DNA from: Verrucomicrobiota bacterium
GTDB lineage: Bacteria > Verrucomicrobiota > Kiritimatiellia > RFP12 > UBA1067
Direction: 5' to 3'
Assembly: GCA_022704145.1 (NCBI GenBank)
Contig: JAKJGY010000016.1
Coordinates: forward strand, 1-40,786
Length of the DNA stretch: 40,786 nt
A model generated the notes under the pieces. It saw only the letters and a program-made list of their open reading frames with translations. It did not search any database and had not been told where the DNA came from. The position numbers were made by a program, and so were the translations under genes. Shown here one piece after another: positions 1 through 9,039 of this stretch (position 1 is the stretch's first letter; each line of letters begins with the position of its first letter).

Positions 1-2
1 AT

Positions 3-2090
3 CAGCTCAAGCTGTTTCATCAGGACGACCGGACGGACTTGCCGGTCGATCCGCCCAATCTCAAGGAATACTTCAAACGGGTTGAAAAGGGTGACCGCAA
101 GCTGCCCGATCTGCTCGCGAATATCCTTGTCCGCCGGACGCGGCAGCATATCCTGCGCTGGTACGGGTTTGATGCCGAGACGCATGAGCCGGTCGACCCC
201 AGCCGCTTTCAAGAATATGTGAGCGGCAAGCGCAAGGCCTACGTGTTTGTCGGCGGCAAGCACCAGTTCTTTCCGAAGCGCGAGCTGGAAACCATCGAGT
301 ACAGCATTGAGGACACCTATCAGGGATTGTATCAGGAGCTGCGCGGATATCTCGGCAAACCCCGCAAGGGGAAGCCGGTCAAGACGAGCGCTGACGGCGA
401 GCTGACGTATGCGCGATACGGGCTCTGGCACTATGTGCATGCGGACAAACAGAAAAAGGAACCGTATGTCAGCCTGCAGAGGGCCGGGGCGAACCTGCGC
501 GGACTGATGCGCGTCTTGCTGTTCAAACGGTTCGAATCCAGCGTGTACGCCTTTCGGGAAACCGTCAAGCGGCTCCTCAAGATCCACCAGGCTTTCATCG
601 CCTCATTGGATGATGGCGTTGTTCCGGCGGGCGAGGACGCGCAAGCCATTCTTTACGAAAGCGATGTCCTGGATGAGTGCGATCTCGTTGAAGCGCTACG
701 CAACGTGTCGAAGCGGTACGATGTGGCCGATTTTGACCTGAAGGCGTTGCGGCGCGATATCGCCCATGATGTCGAGCTGCTCCAGAAGGTCTTGAAACTG
801 GTCTCTCCGATCACGCCGGATAGAGACGCCAAACTTCAGACTCTGGTCGCGCGGCTGTCTGGCAAGCAGTTGAAGGGTGCGAAAGTCCTTATTTTCACAC
901 AGTATGCCGACACGGCTAAATATCTGTTTGCAAACTTGAACCCCGATGGCAAGTATCCCGATATCGAGGTTATTTTCAGCGGGGACAAGAGCAAGGAACG
1001 CGTGGTCGGTCGGTTCGCGCCTAAGGCGAACCCGGAATATCGCTTCGTCAACGATGAAGCGGAGTTGAGTACGGTGATCGCCACCGATGTGCTTGCCGAA
1101 GGCCTGAATCTTCAGGATTGCGACAACATCATCAACTATGATCTGCATTGGAACCCGGTCCGGCTGATTCAACGTTTCGGGCGCATTGACCGTATCGGGT
1201 CTGACCACGAGCGCATTTTCGGGTTCAACTTCTTGCCGGAGACGAAGCTGGACAAGAATCTCGGCTTGAGGGATATCCTGCATCAACGCATTCAGGAGAT
1301 TCACGACACCATCGGAGAAGACTCGGAGATTTTGGATCAGACGGAGACGTTGAACGCCGAAGCCATGTATGCGATCTATGAGACTCGCGGCGGCGCTCCC
1401 GTGCAATTAGACCTGTGGGGCGGGGCCGAGGATGAGTATCTCGATCTGAACGAGGCCGAGGAAATGTTGCGGCAGTTGAAGAAGGACAACCCGGCCGAGT
1501 ATGAGCGGATCGCCAGACTGCGGGACGGCATCCGAACGGCCCGGCCCTCCTTGAACCGGGGCTTATATGTGTTCTGCCAGGCGGGACGGTTCCAACAGTT
1601 GTTTCTGCTCGACGAGAAGGGCGGGATCGTCTCCCGCGACGTGCAAAGAGCCATGGGGGCGGTCAAATGCGCGCCTGACGCCAAAGCGGCACCTATGCCG
1701 CCGTGCTATAACCAATCGATTCAGGCGATACAACGGCTGTTCGCGGAAGAGGTTCGGAATCGTGAGTCTGAGCGTTCCTTTACGGCCAACCTGACCCATG
1801 GTCAGCTCTACGTCCTGCGGGAACTGCGGATGTTGTTTGAGGCCATGCAGGACGAAGATATCCGGCAGAACGTGAACGTGTTGGAAAAGGTTTTCAGAGG
1901 CACGTTGACCGGCGCGGTCAAGCGTGAGCTGAACGTGTTACGGCGCAACGGGGTGACCGGTGAAAGCCTGCTGAAGCGGTTATCGGACATCTACTACCAG
2001 CACAATCTCAAAGACGCCGCCGCGCAACGCAGTCTGCAAATGGGAGACCGGCCCATTCCACGGATTATCTGCAGCGAAGCTTTTGTGTAA
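3..2090 (+). CDS. SNF2-type helicase, C-terminal part (5' end outside window)
   Basis: The reading frame is open back to the window edge, so the first in-frame TTG at position 39 is unlikely to be the true start and the N-terminal ATPase lobe (Walker A/B) lies outside. The visible part carries the second helicase lobe: VLIFTQYADTAKYL near residue 283 (counting from 39), motif V-like ATDVLAEGLNLQ near 348, and motif VI-like QRFGRIDRIGS near 378. This is the SNF2/RapA-like arrangement. About 250 residues of charged, mostly helical sequence follow. Such proteins use ATP to move on duplex DNA, and large stand-alone bacterial versions often belong to restriction or other defence clusters. No methylase or nuclease partner is visible downstream. 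The DNA is visibly less GC-rich than the 2.2-8.6 kb region, which would fit transfer. The helicase lobe is secure; the defence role is inference. Confidence 0.85.
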   Translation, partial: QLKLFHQDDRTDLPVDPPNLKEYFKRVEKGDRKLPDLLANILVRRTRQHILRWYGFDAETHEPVDPSRFQEYVSGKRKAYVFVGGKHQFFPKRELETIEYSIEDTYQGLYQELRGYLGKPRKGKPVKTSADGELTYARYGLWHYVHADKQKKEPYVSLQRAGANLRGLMRVLLFKRFESSVYAFRETVKRLLKIHQAFIASLDDGVVPAGEDAQAILYESDVLDECDLVEALRNVSKRYDVADFDLKALRRDIAHDVELLQKVLKLVSPITPDRDAKLQTLVARLSGKQLKGAKVLIFTQYADTAKYLFANLNPDGKYPDIEVIFSGDKSKERVVGRFAPKANPEYRFVNDEAELSTVIATDVLAEGLNLQDCDNIINYDLHWNPVRLIQRFGRIDRIGSDHERIFGFNFLPETKLDKNLGLRDILHQRIQEIHDTIGEDSEILDQTETLNAEAMYAIYETRGGAPVQLDLWGGAEDEYLDLNEAEEMLRQLKKDNPAEYERIARLRDGIRTARPSLNRGLYVFCQAGRFQQLFLLDEKGGIVSRDVQRAMGAVKCAPDAKAAPMPPCYNQSIQAIQRLFAEEVRNRESERSFTANLTHGQLYVLRELRMLFEAMQDEDIRQNVNVLEKVFRGTLTGAVKRELNVLRRNGVTGESLLKRLSDIYYQHNLKDAAAQRSLQMGDRPIPRIICSEAFV

Positions 2091-2208
2091 CGCTTAGAAC
2101 GGAAAGACGTTTCTCAATATAGCCTCACGGGCTGCCTCGGAAAGTCGTTCGAACGTGAACGCCAGCCAGACCCCAAGCGTGCGTGTCCTGCGGGATCAGC
2201 GGCCCGCG

Positions 2209-5200
2209 TCAGTTGAGCAGCAAGAGCGTGGCGGCGTTATAGAAGGTTTTGAGCAGAAGGGTGTCGCCGTCGATAGAGAACGTGCCTTGGAGACGCGCGG
2301 CGGGGTCGGGTCCGAGGCGTCGCGCGCGGAAGGCGTCGGCCGTGAAGTCGGTGCTGCCGAAGGTGAGCAGCGCGTAGGTGCGGTTCGGCGACCCGCTGCC
2401 GCCGAAGTCGAACGTGAAGGCGTCGCCCGAGCCGCGCGTGAAGGCGCCGGCCACGGCGAACGTGCCGCATCCGCCGTCAGGCGCGAGGGTCAGGCCGAGC
2501 GCGCCGGGCGCATGCCACACGAGCGTGGACACGCGTAGCGCGGCGGGCGCGCTCACGGCGCTGCGCAGCGTGCCGCCCGCGACCGTCACCGGGCCGCCGT
2601 CGAGGCTGCCCGGCGCGGCGGCCGTGAGCGTGCCGTTGCTGACCGTGAAGCCGCCTGAGGAGCAGGTGTTGCTGGCCGTCAGTGTCAGCATGCCTGTGCC
2701 GGCCTTGACGAGGTGCACGCGGTTGGAAAAGGCGCCGTCGAAGAGGTTGGTGGCGCTGGTGTTGAGCGTAAGCGTGGCGGGTGCGGCGCTGGTGACGACG
2801 CGCTGCCCGGCGTTGGTGGTGTAGGTGTAGAGCTGGGCCAGGGTCTGGTCATGGCCGTTGAGGTCGAGCGTGCCGCCGGGACCGTAGTCGAGGCCGAAGC
2901 GTAGCCGCGTGGTAGGGGGGAAGGCGTGGGGCACGTCGGTCCGGAGCATGCCGCGGCCGAAGGTGGTGTCGGCCCAACTGTTGCCGGCGACGGCGAGCAC
3001 CGTGAGCCCGGAGGAGTCGGCCCAGAAGCCGGTGTTGCCGACCAGCAGCGGCTTCTCGGCCAGGATGAAGGCGCCGTAGGCGTTGACCACGAAGAGGCTT
3101 CCCGCGCCGGTCGCGCCGCCCGTGAGCACGAAGGTCGAGCCGGAGGCGACGTTGATGCGCGTCTGGCCGACGCGCGTGAGCGGGCCGGACCAGACGTTGC
3201 TGCCGCCGCTGCTGAGCAGCGAGTATCCGCTGTTGGGGCGCTCGCCGTTCAGCGTCAGGGGCTCCGCGACCGTGAGCCCGCCGCTCACCTGGAGGCAGCC
3301 GCCGTGCGTGGCGCGCACGACCGTGCCGCCGGAGAGCGACCCCAGGGCCGCGGCGTGTGTGATCGCGAGCGTGCCGTTGCTGACCACGGTCTCGCCGCGA
3401 TAGGCGTTGGCCGCGCCGAGCAGCACGGTGCCGTTGCCGGTCTTGACGAGGCCGCACGGGAGCGCGGTGTCGCTGATGGGGGCTGTGACGCTGAGCGTGG
3501 TCGCGCCGCCGGAGGCGTTGGTGACGCTCCAGAGCTGGCTGTCGGCGAGCGTCAGGGGCACGGCGAGCGTGTAGGTGCGGGCGGTTGCGGAAGGCGCGGC
3601 GGCGGCGATGCCGCCGTGCCGCAGGGTGAGCGGGGCGTCTCCGGCGAGGCTGAAGGCGCCGGCGCGGTTGAAGGCCAGGCCGTAAAAGGCGGCGGCGCGG
3701 TCGACACGCGCGGTGCTGCCGCCGGTACCGAAATGAGCGAGGGCCCCGCCGTTTATGTCGGGTACGGCGTCGTCGGCCCAGTTGGCCTCGGCCGAGAGGG
3801 TCAGGTTGGTGCCCGCGCCCGCGTCCCAGGTGACGCTCTGCGGCAGGCCGGAGCCGGTGACGAACGAGACGGGCGGGCTCCAGGTGGCGCCGAAGGCGTT
3901 GGTCGCGAGAAACCGGTAGCCGTAGGTCGTGTAGAGCCGGATACCCGTAAGATTGACGAGGAGCGGCTGGAAGGTCCCGGTGAAGGCGGTTCCCAGGAGA
4001 ACGGTGTGCGGCCAGGCGTCCGGGTTGTCGCCCTCGCCCCAGGCCAGCAGCAGCGTGGCGGGGGCGCTGCCGGCCGAGACGAGGGTGCCGCGCGCGGTCA
4101 CCACGTCGCCGACGTAGGCCAGCGGCGGCTCGGCGCGCGCGCCGGGCTGCTCCGGCTGCCAGCCGTCCACGCCGGGGACCCAGTAGGGCGTGTCGCGCTC
4201 GTACGCGCCGGAATCGGGGGCGGCGCCGACGAACGGATCGGGAACGCCGTCGCCGTCCGAGTCCAGCGGCATGCCGCTGCCGCCGGTCTCCTCGAAACGG
4301 AAGCGCTGGTTCTTATCCCGCATGGAAAGGCGATACGTGGGCGGCACGTTCAGGACGCCGTTCGTGGTCTCCCACGACACCAGCCGGGCGGTGAGGGGCG
4401 GGTCGCCCGCGGGGGAGCTTGGCCGGAGTCGGAAATCGAGCGCTGCGGCGTCGACGAGTTCATGGGCGCTGTTGGTCATGTAGAGGTTGTTCTGAGCCGT
4501 GTAGAGGAGGTGGTGGTTGGTAGAGGTCCAGTAGCTGCTGTCCGGCGTGCTGAGGCCGGGCTGGTACGGTGTGTAGGTGCCGCGGTCATAGGTGTTGGCG
4601 CGGAAGACGGTGTTGTGGAAGAGGCGCAGGCTCTCGGCGGGCGCGTTCAGGCGCACGCCGTCGCTCCAGGTCTGGGTCTCCTGCACGCCGAAGTTCCAGA
4701 CCACGTTGTGGTCGATCTGAAAGTTGCGGCTGTAGTTGTCGATGTAGATGCCCATGCCGAGCGGGTCGTTGGGCGTGCTATCGTGAACCCAGTTGTAGGC
4801 GATGCGGTTGACGCTGCCGTCCGGGGCCAGCCCGTCCGTGCCCCAGGCGTAGACCGCGCCGAGGTCCTTGCAGAGCCGGCCGGCGCGGTAGAGGTCGTTG
4901 AAGAGCACGCGCAAGCCACGGCCGGTGGGCCGGAGGATATCGCGGCCGGTATCGTGGAGCGTGTTGAAGTCGGCGGTATGCCCGGTGCCGGATAGCACGA
5001 GGCAGGCCGCGTAGGTGGCGGAGTAGTCGGTGTTGAAGACCCGGTTGCGGGTGATGCGGTGGCCGGTGCCGCTGACGAGAATACCGCTGCCTGCGGTATC
5101 GGCGACGGTGCAGGCGGCCACGGTGTTGCTGGTGCCGCTGACCGCGACGCCGCCGCCCTCGGTGCGGCCGCCGTTGTTGGCGCCGCCCGACTGGAAGACG

Positions 5201-6204
5201 AGGAAGTGGCTTGCGTGGCGCGAGTCGCAGGCGACGAGGCGGAGTCCGGTGCCGTTGAGGCGCACCGCACCGGCACGGAACGCGAGGTTGCTGACCGTCA
5301 TGTGATTGTAGCCGTTGACATCCACACACCAGGCGCGGCGTTTCTGCTCCACGAGGTGCAGTGCGGGGTCTGCGCCGGCCGTCAGGCGCAGCCGCAGCGT
5401 GTGGGGCGCGGCGGCCTGGGCCTGGAGGTGCCACTCGCCGTCGGCGTCGAGCAGGCTCAGGTGTCCGTACAGGAAGCCGCGCCCCGCGTCGCTGCTCTTG
5501 TTGGCGTAATTCGGCCACCACCAGGTGGAGGCGGTGGTGGGGTCGAGGTAGAGCGTGCCGGTCTTATTGCTGGCGACAAGGGCGTTCTGCCAGGCCCACG
5601 CGGAGCCGACGCCGGCGTAGAAGCGCGCGCCCGTGAGGTCGCCCTTGCCGTCGAAGGCGGAACAGGTGACGACATGGTTGCTGGAGACGGTGAGCGCGAC
5701 GGTGGCGGGGTCGAGCAGATCCGCGGAACCGTGATTGGGGTGACGGGCTTCGTGGAGCATGGCGCCGTCGGCGAAAAGCTGGTCGTAGCCGGAGCCGAGC
5801 GTCCAGGCGGTATCGGCACGATAGACGCCGTCGCCGAGGGCCGACCAGGGGCCGGCGAGCGCGTCACACGCGCTGAGCGTGACGGCCTCGTTGCTGTAGG
5901 CGGCGATGAGGAGCGGCGCGGCGGCCGTACCGGAGCGGCGCGGCTGAAGCGTCTCGCGGTAGGTGCCGCCGCGCAGAAGGAGGACGTCACCGGGCGCGAG
6001 CGCGTCGGTGCCGCGGCTGAGGGTGCGGAAGGGCGCGGCCAGCGAGCCCTCCGCCGTGTCCGACCCGTTGGTGGACACAAACCAGTCGCGACCGCTCGCG
6101 GGCCAGGCGCACGCCAGCACGACGAACCCAACACGTCGGAACCAGCGTGCGCCAATGAAAGAGGTTTTGGATTGGACGGGCATAGGGGTTGGGCGCCGCG
6201 TCAT
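2209..6204 (-). CDS. Secreted right-handed beta-helix protein with autotransporter-type beta-strand repeats
   Basis: This 1331-residue exported protein has a basic N-terminus and a hydrophobic core (VGFVVLACAWPASG, near residues 26-39). Residues about 40-680 resemble a right-handed parallel beta-helix: the N-terminal block matches families with a DGSxxxPFxTLxxA-like start (GSLAAPFRTLSRGTDAL), and later HNxxxN-type turns appear (FNTLHDTGRD, ISYNWVHDS-like). A fibronectin-like stretch follows (about 745-850). The last 480 residues carry glycine-, threonine- and asparagine-rich strand repeats such as GNGTVLLGAANAYRGETVVS and GTGMLTLTASNT, typical of TIGR02601. There is no C-terminal beta-barrel. 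The ATG overlaps the stop of the upstream gene as ATGA (6201-6204), so translation is probably coupled. A carbohydrate-binding or lyase role is plausible, but no catalytic residues can be assigned. Confidence 0.8.
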   Translation of the reverse strand: MTRRPTPMPVQSKTSFIGARWFRRVGFVVLACAWPASGRDWFVSTNGSDTAEGSLAAPFRTLSRGTDALAPGDVLLLRGGTYRETLQPRRSGTAAAPLLIAAYSNEAVTLSACDALAGPWSALGDGVYRADTAWTLGSGYDQLFADGAMLHEARHPNHGSADLLDPATVALTVSSNHVVTCSAFDGKGDLTGARFYAGVGSAWAWQNALVASNKTGTLYLDPTTASTWWWPNYANKSSDAGRGFLYGHLSLLDADGEWHLQAQAAAPHTLRLRLTAGADPALHLVEQKRRAWCVDVNGYNHMTVSNLAFRAGAVRLNGTGLRLVACDSRHASHFLVFQSGGANNGGRTEGGGVAVSGTSNTVAACTVADTAGSGILVSGTGHRITRNRVFNTDYSATYAACLVLSGTGHTADFNTLHDTGRDILRPTGRGLRVLFNDLYRAGRLCKDLGAVYAWGTDGLAPDGSVNRIAYNWVHDSTPNDPLGMGIYIDNYSRNFQIDHNVVWNFGVQETQTWSDGVRLNAPAESLRLFHNTVFRANTYDRGTYTPYQPGLSTPDSSYWTSTNHHLLYTAQNNLYMTNSAHELVDAAALDFRLRPSSPAGDPPLTARLVSWETTNGVLNVPPTYRLSMRDKNQRFRFEETGGSGMPLDSDGDGVPDPFVGAAPDSGAYERDTPYWVPGVDGWQPEQPGARAEPPLAYVGDVVTARGTLVSAGSAPATLLLAWGEGDNPDAWPHTVLLGTAFTGTFQPLLVNLTGIRLYTTYGYRFLATNAFGATWSPPVSFVTGSGLPQSVTWDAGAGTNLTLSAEANWADDAVPDINGGALAHFGTGGSTARVDRAAAFYGLAFNRAGAFSLAGDAPLTLRHGGIAAAAPSATARTYTLAVPLTLADSQLWSVTNASGGATTLSVTAPISDTALPCGLVKTGNGTVLLGAANAYRGETVVSNGTLAITHAAALGSLSGGTVVRATHGGCLQVSGGLTVAEPLTLNGERPNSGYSLLSSGGSNVWSGPLTRVGQTRINVASGSTFVLTGGATGAGSLFVVNAYGAFILAEKPLLVGNTGFWADSSGLTVLAVAGNSWADTTFGRGMLRTDVPHAFPPTTRLRFGLDYGPGGTLDLNGHDQTLAQLYTYTTNAGQRVVTSAAPATLTLNTSATNLFDGAFSNRVHLVKAGTGMLTLTASNTCSSGGFTVSNGTLTAAAPGSLDGGPVTVAGGTLRSAVSAPAALRVSTLVWHAPGALGLTLAPDGGCGTFAVAGAFTRGSGDAFTFDFGGSGSPNRTYALLTFGSTDFTADAFRARRLGPDPAARLQGTFSIDGDTLLLKTFYNAATLLLLN

Positions 6205-8648
6205 CGGGGTTTGCGCCTGTCGGCGGCCGCACGGGCGGGCTTGAAGGCTTGAAGCTCCACGAGATCCGGCGACCCGGTGCTGGCTTCAAGGGCGGCGATG
6301 GCCTTGTCCAGAAGCTGCACCTGCTCGTGTTTGGCGTTGCCGCGCGCAATTTTCAACGCCCCGTCTCGCAGCTCGCGCAACTGCGGGAGATAGGCCTTGG
6401 CGTGCGTGCCGTATCGGCTCAGGTACTCCAGGCACCTGGGCAGGCGGTTGCCCGCGCCCCAGCGGTCCAGCTCGATCACCGACACGCAGAGCGGCAGGCC
6501 CTCGCGGATATGCCGCCGCGACAGCAGGTCCAGCCCCGCCAGCCGGATACCGTCGCCGAACATCTCGTTGCTGGGCGCGAGCTGCTCGACGGCCTTGACC
6601 ACGGCGGGCAGCAGCACCGCCAGATCCTCGTCCGTCAGCTTGCCGTAGAGGCGCGCGAGCGAGCCGCGGGCGACGGGATCCTCGTTCTGCAGCACCGACT
6701 CGACGACCGGATAGAGCAGGCTGCGGTCAACGCCCTCCAGCGAGTCGGCCAGGATGCTCTTGGGCTCGCGACGTCCGGGGTAGGGGCTGAAGAGCGCGAC
6801 GCAGGCGGCGCGCTGCGCCATGCGCCTGGGGTCGGCGGGGTTCGGGCGCAGGGACATCGCGAGCAGGTCATCCACGCTGGCCTGGCGCACGTCCGGACTC
6901 AGGCTGGGCAGCGCCTCCGCAGCCAGACTCTGCAGCCACGGGTCGGCATCCTTCAGCAAGGCCCGCAAGCGGGGCGCCGCGGCATCCGCGCGAGGGCCCA
7001 GGCGGCCGAGCGCCTCGCAGGCTCCGTAGCGGGCTTCCGGCCGGGGGTCGGAGAGCAGCTTCAGCAAGGCTGGCGCAAAGTCGCCCTCGCGCCTGCCCAG
7101 CGCCTCCGCCGAACGTCGGCGTACGGTCGGCGACCAGCTTGCGAGCCCCGCGAGCACCTGCTCGGTCGTGCGCGGGTCGTAGCCGCTCTTGCCGTCGACG
7201 GGGAAGTAGTCGCGGCCTGCGGCAATGACCTCTTCGGCCTGGACACGGGTCAGCGCGGGCGTCGAGAAGGGGCGCTTGCCCGTCAGGTACAGGCTCTTCT
7301 GGGACACCGCGAACGCGAGCAGGTACGAGCCGGTGCAGTCCCACGAGGTGTACTTCCCGTGCTCCTCCTCGCCAGCGGGCGAGCCCTGATAGGCGACGCT
7401 CCCGTCCCAGCCGCGCGCGAGGTCGTAATACCACGACAGCTCCTTGAAATAGGCCCCTGTCGCCACCGGGCCGCAGCGCAAGACCCCGGGCAGCGACCAG
7501 GTGAAGTTGAAATAGCAGCCCGTGTGGCCCCGCTCGCGCTCGCTGTAGCCGGCGGCCGCCATCTTGGCGAAGAACTCCGTCGCCGTGCGGTCGCCGAGCA
7601 GGTCGAAGAGCACCGCCGCGCTGGAGCACTTGCCGTTGTCCTCGTGGCCGGGCCAGGGCTGGTGGTCGCCGTAGGGGATCGCCCCTTTGTTCACGAACCA
7701 GCGCAGGAAGCTGGCCGCCCGGCCGATCGCGCGGTTGAGGTCCGGGTCTTTCACCCCGGCCTCGCGCGCGAGCGCCAGCGAGACGGCCAGGCTGAGGCCC
7801 GGCTGATTCATGCAGCCGTAGCCGTTGAGGCCGCCGCTCGGCAGGGCGAACTTGTGCCCCCAGGTGCCGACCGCGCTCTGGCCGCGCGCCGACTCCAGCG
7901 CGATCCGCCTCAGGCCCTCGAACACCGAGCGGTCACCGGTGGCCAGGACGTACTCGGCGAGGAACAGGTTCGCATAGCCGTAATGCCACGTGGCGAAGCC
8001 GTCCGTCTGATAGGCGGCCGCCTTCTTCGCGTACTCCGCAAGCAGCGGGCGGTACTCGGCCCTGCCGCTGGCCAGCAGCGCCAGCGCGTTCATGCTGTTG
8101 GGGATGGAGACCTCCTTCAGCCCCTTCTTGGCGATGGCCTCGCAGCCCAGCTCGAAGACCCGTTTCGATTTCGGGCAGCCGAACGGCGCGGTGTCGCTGT
8201 ACGTGCCCAGGACCTTCAGCTTGAGCGTGACCGGCTCGGTCCTGCCCGCGCGCCAGCGGAGCAGCCGCAGCGCGCCGCCGCCCTTCTCCTCCTCCGCCGC
8301 CGTGATGGCGCGGGCGAACTGGATGCGCGCGTCGTCGCCGAAGGGCCGGTCGCCGGCGCCCAGCAACACGTCGCCGGCGGCCAGGACACCGTCGGCCGGC
8401 GAGCCGGCGGCCACGGCGGTCACCAGGATCTGGCGCGCCTCGGCCGTCCGGCCCTTCCGGGCGTAGATCCAGCCGCGCGCGCCGGTCGGCCCGAGCGTCC
8501 AGTCGCGGCTCTCGTCGCGCGCGCCCCCCTGGGTGAGGTCCGGCACGGCCGGCGCGTCCGCGACACGCGCGCCAAAACCGGTCGTAGCCCACGCAAGCAA
8601 CAGAGCCGACAGGGCTGAGAGCTTCGACCGCTCTTTCATTTTCATCAT
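6201..8648 (-). CDS. Exported PDZ/HEAT-repeat-like protein, DUF6288-like
   Basis: The open frame runs up to 8978, but the start at 8648 is preferred: it has GGAGG seven bases upstream and begins a good signal peptide (MMKMKERSKLSALSALLLAW, ending near TGFGARVA). The mature start GPTGARGWIYARKGRT, followed by a PDZ-like segment (VAAGSPADGVLAAGDVLLGAG), resembles DUF6288 proteins of Planctomycetes and Verrucomicrobia. The middle holds an alpha-toroid-like region (YGYANLFLAEYVLATGDRSV). Around residues 510-620 there are HEAT-type helices (SPTVRRRSAEALGRREGDFA, DPRPEARYGACEALGRLG). The role is unknown. Coupling to the beta-helix gene through an ATGA overlap suggests that both act on the same extracellular substrate. 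The DUF assignment comes from recall and is less certain than the domain pattern. Confidence 0.75.
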   Translation of the reverse strand: MMKMKERSKLSALSALLLAWATTGFGARVADAPAVPDLTQGGARDESRDWTLGPTGARGWIYARKGRTAEARQILVTAVAAGSPADGVLAAGDVLLGAGDRPFGDDARIQFARAITAAEEEKGGGALRLLRWRAGRTEPVTLKLKVLGTYSDTAPFGCPKSKRVFELGCEAIAKKGLKEVSIPNSMNALALLASGRAEYRPLLAEYAKKAAAYQTDGFATWHYGYANLFLAEYVLATGDRSVFEGLRRIALESARGQSAVGTWGHKFALPSGGLNGYGCMNQPGLSLAVSLALAREAGVKDPDLNRAIGRAASFLRWFVNKGAIPYGDHQPWPGHEDNGKCSSAAVLFDLLGDRTATEFFAKMAAAGYSERERGHTGCYFNFTWSLPGVLRCGPVATGAYFKELSWYYDLARGWDGSVAYQGSPAGEEEHGKYTSWDCTGSYLLAFAVSQKSLYLTGKRPFSTPALTRVQAEEVIAAGRDYFPVDGKSGYDPRTTEQVLAGLASWSPTVRRRSAEALGRREGDFAPALLKLLSDPRPEARYGACEALGRLGPRADAAAPRLRALLKDADPWLQSLAAEALPSLSPDVRQASVDDLLAMSLRPNPADPRRMAQRAACVALFSPYPGRREPKSILADSLEGVDRSLLYPVVESVLQNEDPVARGSLARLYGKLTDEDLAVLLPAVVKAVEQLAPSNEMFGDGIRLAGLDLLSRRHIREGLPLCVSVIELDRWGAGNRLPRCLEYLSRYGTHAKAYLPQLRELRDGALKIARGNAKHEQVQLLDKAIAALEASTGSPDLVELQAFKPARAAADRRKPR

Positions 8649-8655
8649 GGTTTCG

Positions 8656-8660
8656 CCTCC
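8656..8660 (-). promoter_or_regulatory. Ribosome binding site deciding the start at 8648
   Basis: GGAGG on the minus strand lies seven bases before the ATG at 8648. It favours this start over the upstream in-frame codons, which would add about 110 residues read from repeat DNA. Confidence 0.7.
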
Positions 8661-8790
8661 GCTCCGCCGGCTACCTGCCCGGTCAGTCCGACTGCAATGA
8701 GTAGGGCAAAGACTGCAGTACATAACCGTCGCATAGACACCTATTATGCGTGAGAATTGGACGGGAAGGAAGATCAAGGTGAGGGATTTA

Positions 8791-8816
8791 GCCGCAAAGA
8801 ACGCAGAGACGCAGAC
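8791..8816 (+). repeat. Dispersed repeat, AAAGAACGCAGAGACGCAG type
   Basis: The unit reads GCCGCAAAGAACGCAGAGAC followed by GCAGAC. A related unit in the opposite orientation, GCCACAAAGAACACA on the minus strand, lies at 10261-10276. Short repeats of this type are, in my recollection, scattered through many Verrucomicrobia and Planctomycetes genomes; copy number here cannot be judged from the window. Confidence 0.55.
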
Positions 8817-8885
8817 GGAATTAGAAGCGGCGTGTTTGTTATATCTGCTCTTTCTAGGGGCACGTGCAAAACCCTTGGATCTGAA

Positions 8886-8909
8886 CGGCTCGCGGGGACG
8901 CTCTCCCTC
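8886..8909 (-). repeat. Dispersed repeat GAGCGTCCCCGCGAGCCG, left copy
   Basis: On the minus strand this reads GAGGGAGAGCGTCCCCGCGA and then GCCG. Eighteen bases (GAGCGTCCCCGCGAGCCG) recur exactly at 10215-10232 in the opposite orientation, on the other side of the IS110 transposase. When translated it gives the spurious peptide GERPREP, seen at the front of the overlong frame upstream of 8648. Confidence 0.7.
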
Positions 8910-8959
8910 CAGATACGAGGAAGACACCGGCTTATACGTTGGAGCAACTGTCTTTTTTT

Positions 8960-8981
8960 GTTTTGCGGGATACCGCAAAAC
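8960..8981. repeat. Perfect hairpin next to a T tract
   Basis: GTTTTGCGG (8960-8968) and CCGCAAAAC (8973-8981) form a nine-base perfect stem with a GATA loop. Seven Ts precede it on the plus strand at 8953-8959. The T tract is on the wrong side for a plus-strand terminator, and on the minus strand the stem is followed by As, so a terminator call is not supported. It could be part of the right end of the IS element. Confidence 0.45.
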
Positions 8982-9039
8982 GGGGGTGATTGGCAGAGGA
9001 AAAAAGGGGGGCGGGGAAAAAGGGAGAGGAAAGAGGGGG

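Larger units (their letters stand above)
8649..9039. other. Intergenic region with dispersed repeats, no gene
   Basis: This 391-base stretch lies between the 3' end of the transposase and the DUF6288-like gene. I see no supported gene. It holds a GCCGCAAAGAACGCAGAGAC-type repeat (8791-8816), a second dispersed repeat (8886-8909), a perfect hairpin (8960-8981) and a purine-rich tract (8996-9037). Long reading frames crossing it are translated repeat DNA. Confidence 0.7.

Noticed and set aside
2146..2155. Palindrome CGTTCGAACG between the convergent genes as a terminator
   Set aside because: It is only ten bases with no loop and no T tract; chance is sufficient.
2926..4995. Long plus-strand open frame of 689 residues opposite the beta-helix gene
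   Set aside because: It is a low-complexity, Gly-, Ala- and Arg-rich antisense shadow in GC-rich DNA. The minus-strand frame has a signal peptide and recognisable repeats.
6189..8618. Plus-strand frame of 809 residues opposite the DUF6288-like gene
   Set aside because: Composition typical of antisense reading in high-GC DNA and no recognisable motif; the opposite strand has a ribosome site, signal peptide and HEAT-type repeats.
8649..8978. N-terminal extension of the DUF6288-like gene to 8978
   Set aside because: The extra 110 residues come from dispersed repeats, and a strong ribosome site and signal peptide start at 8648.
8953..8981. Rho-independent terminator at the hairpin with a T tract
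   Set aside because: The Ts precede the stem on the plus strand, and on the minus strand As follow it, so neither orientation fits.
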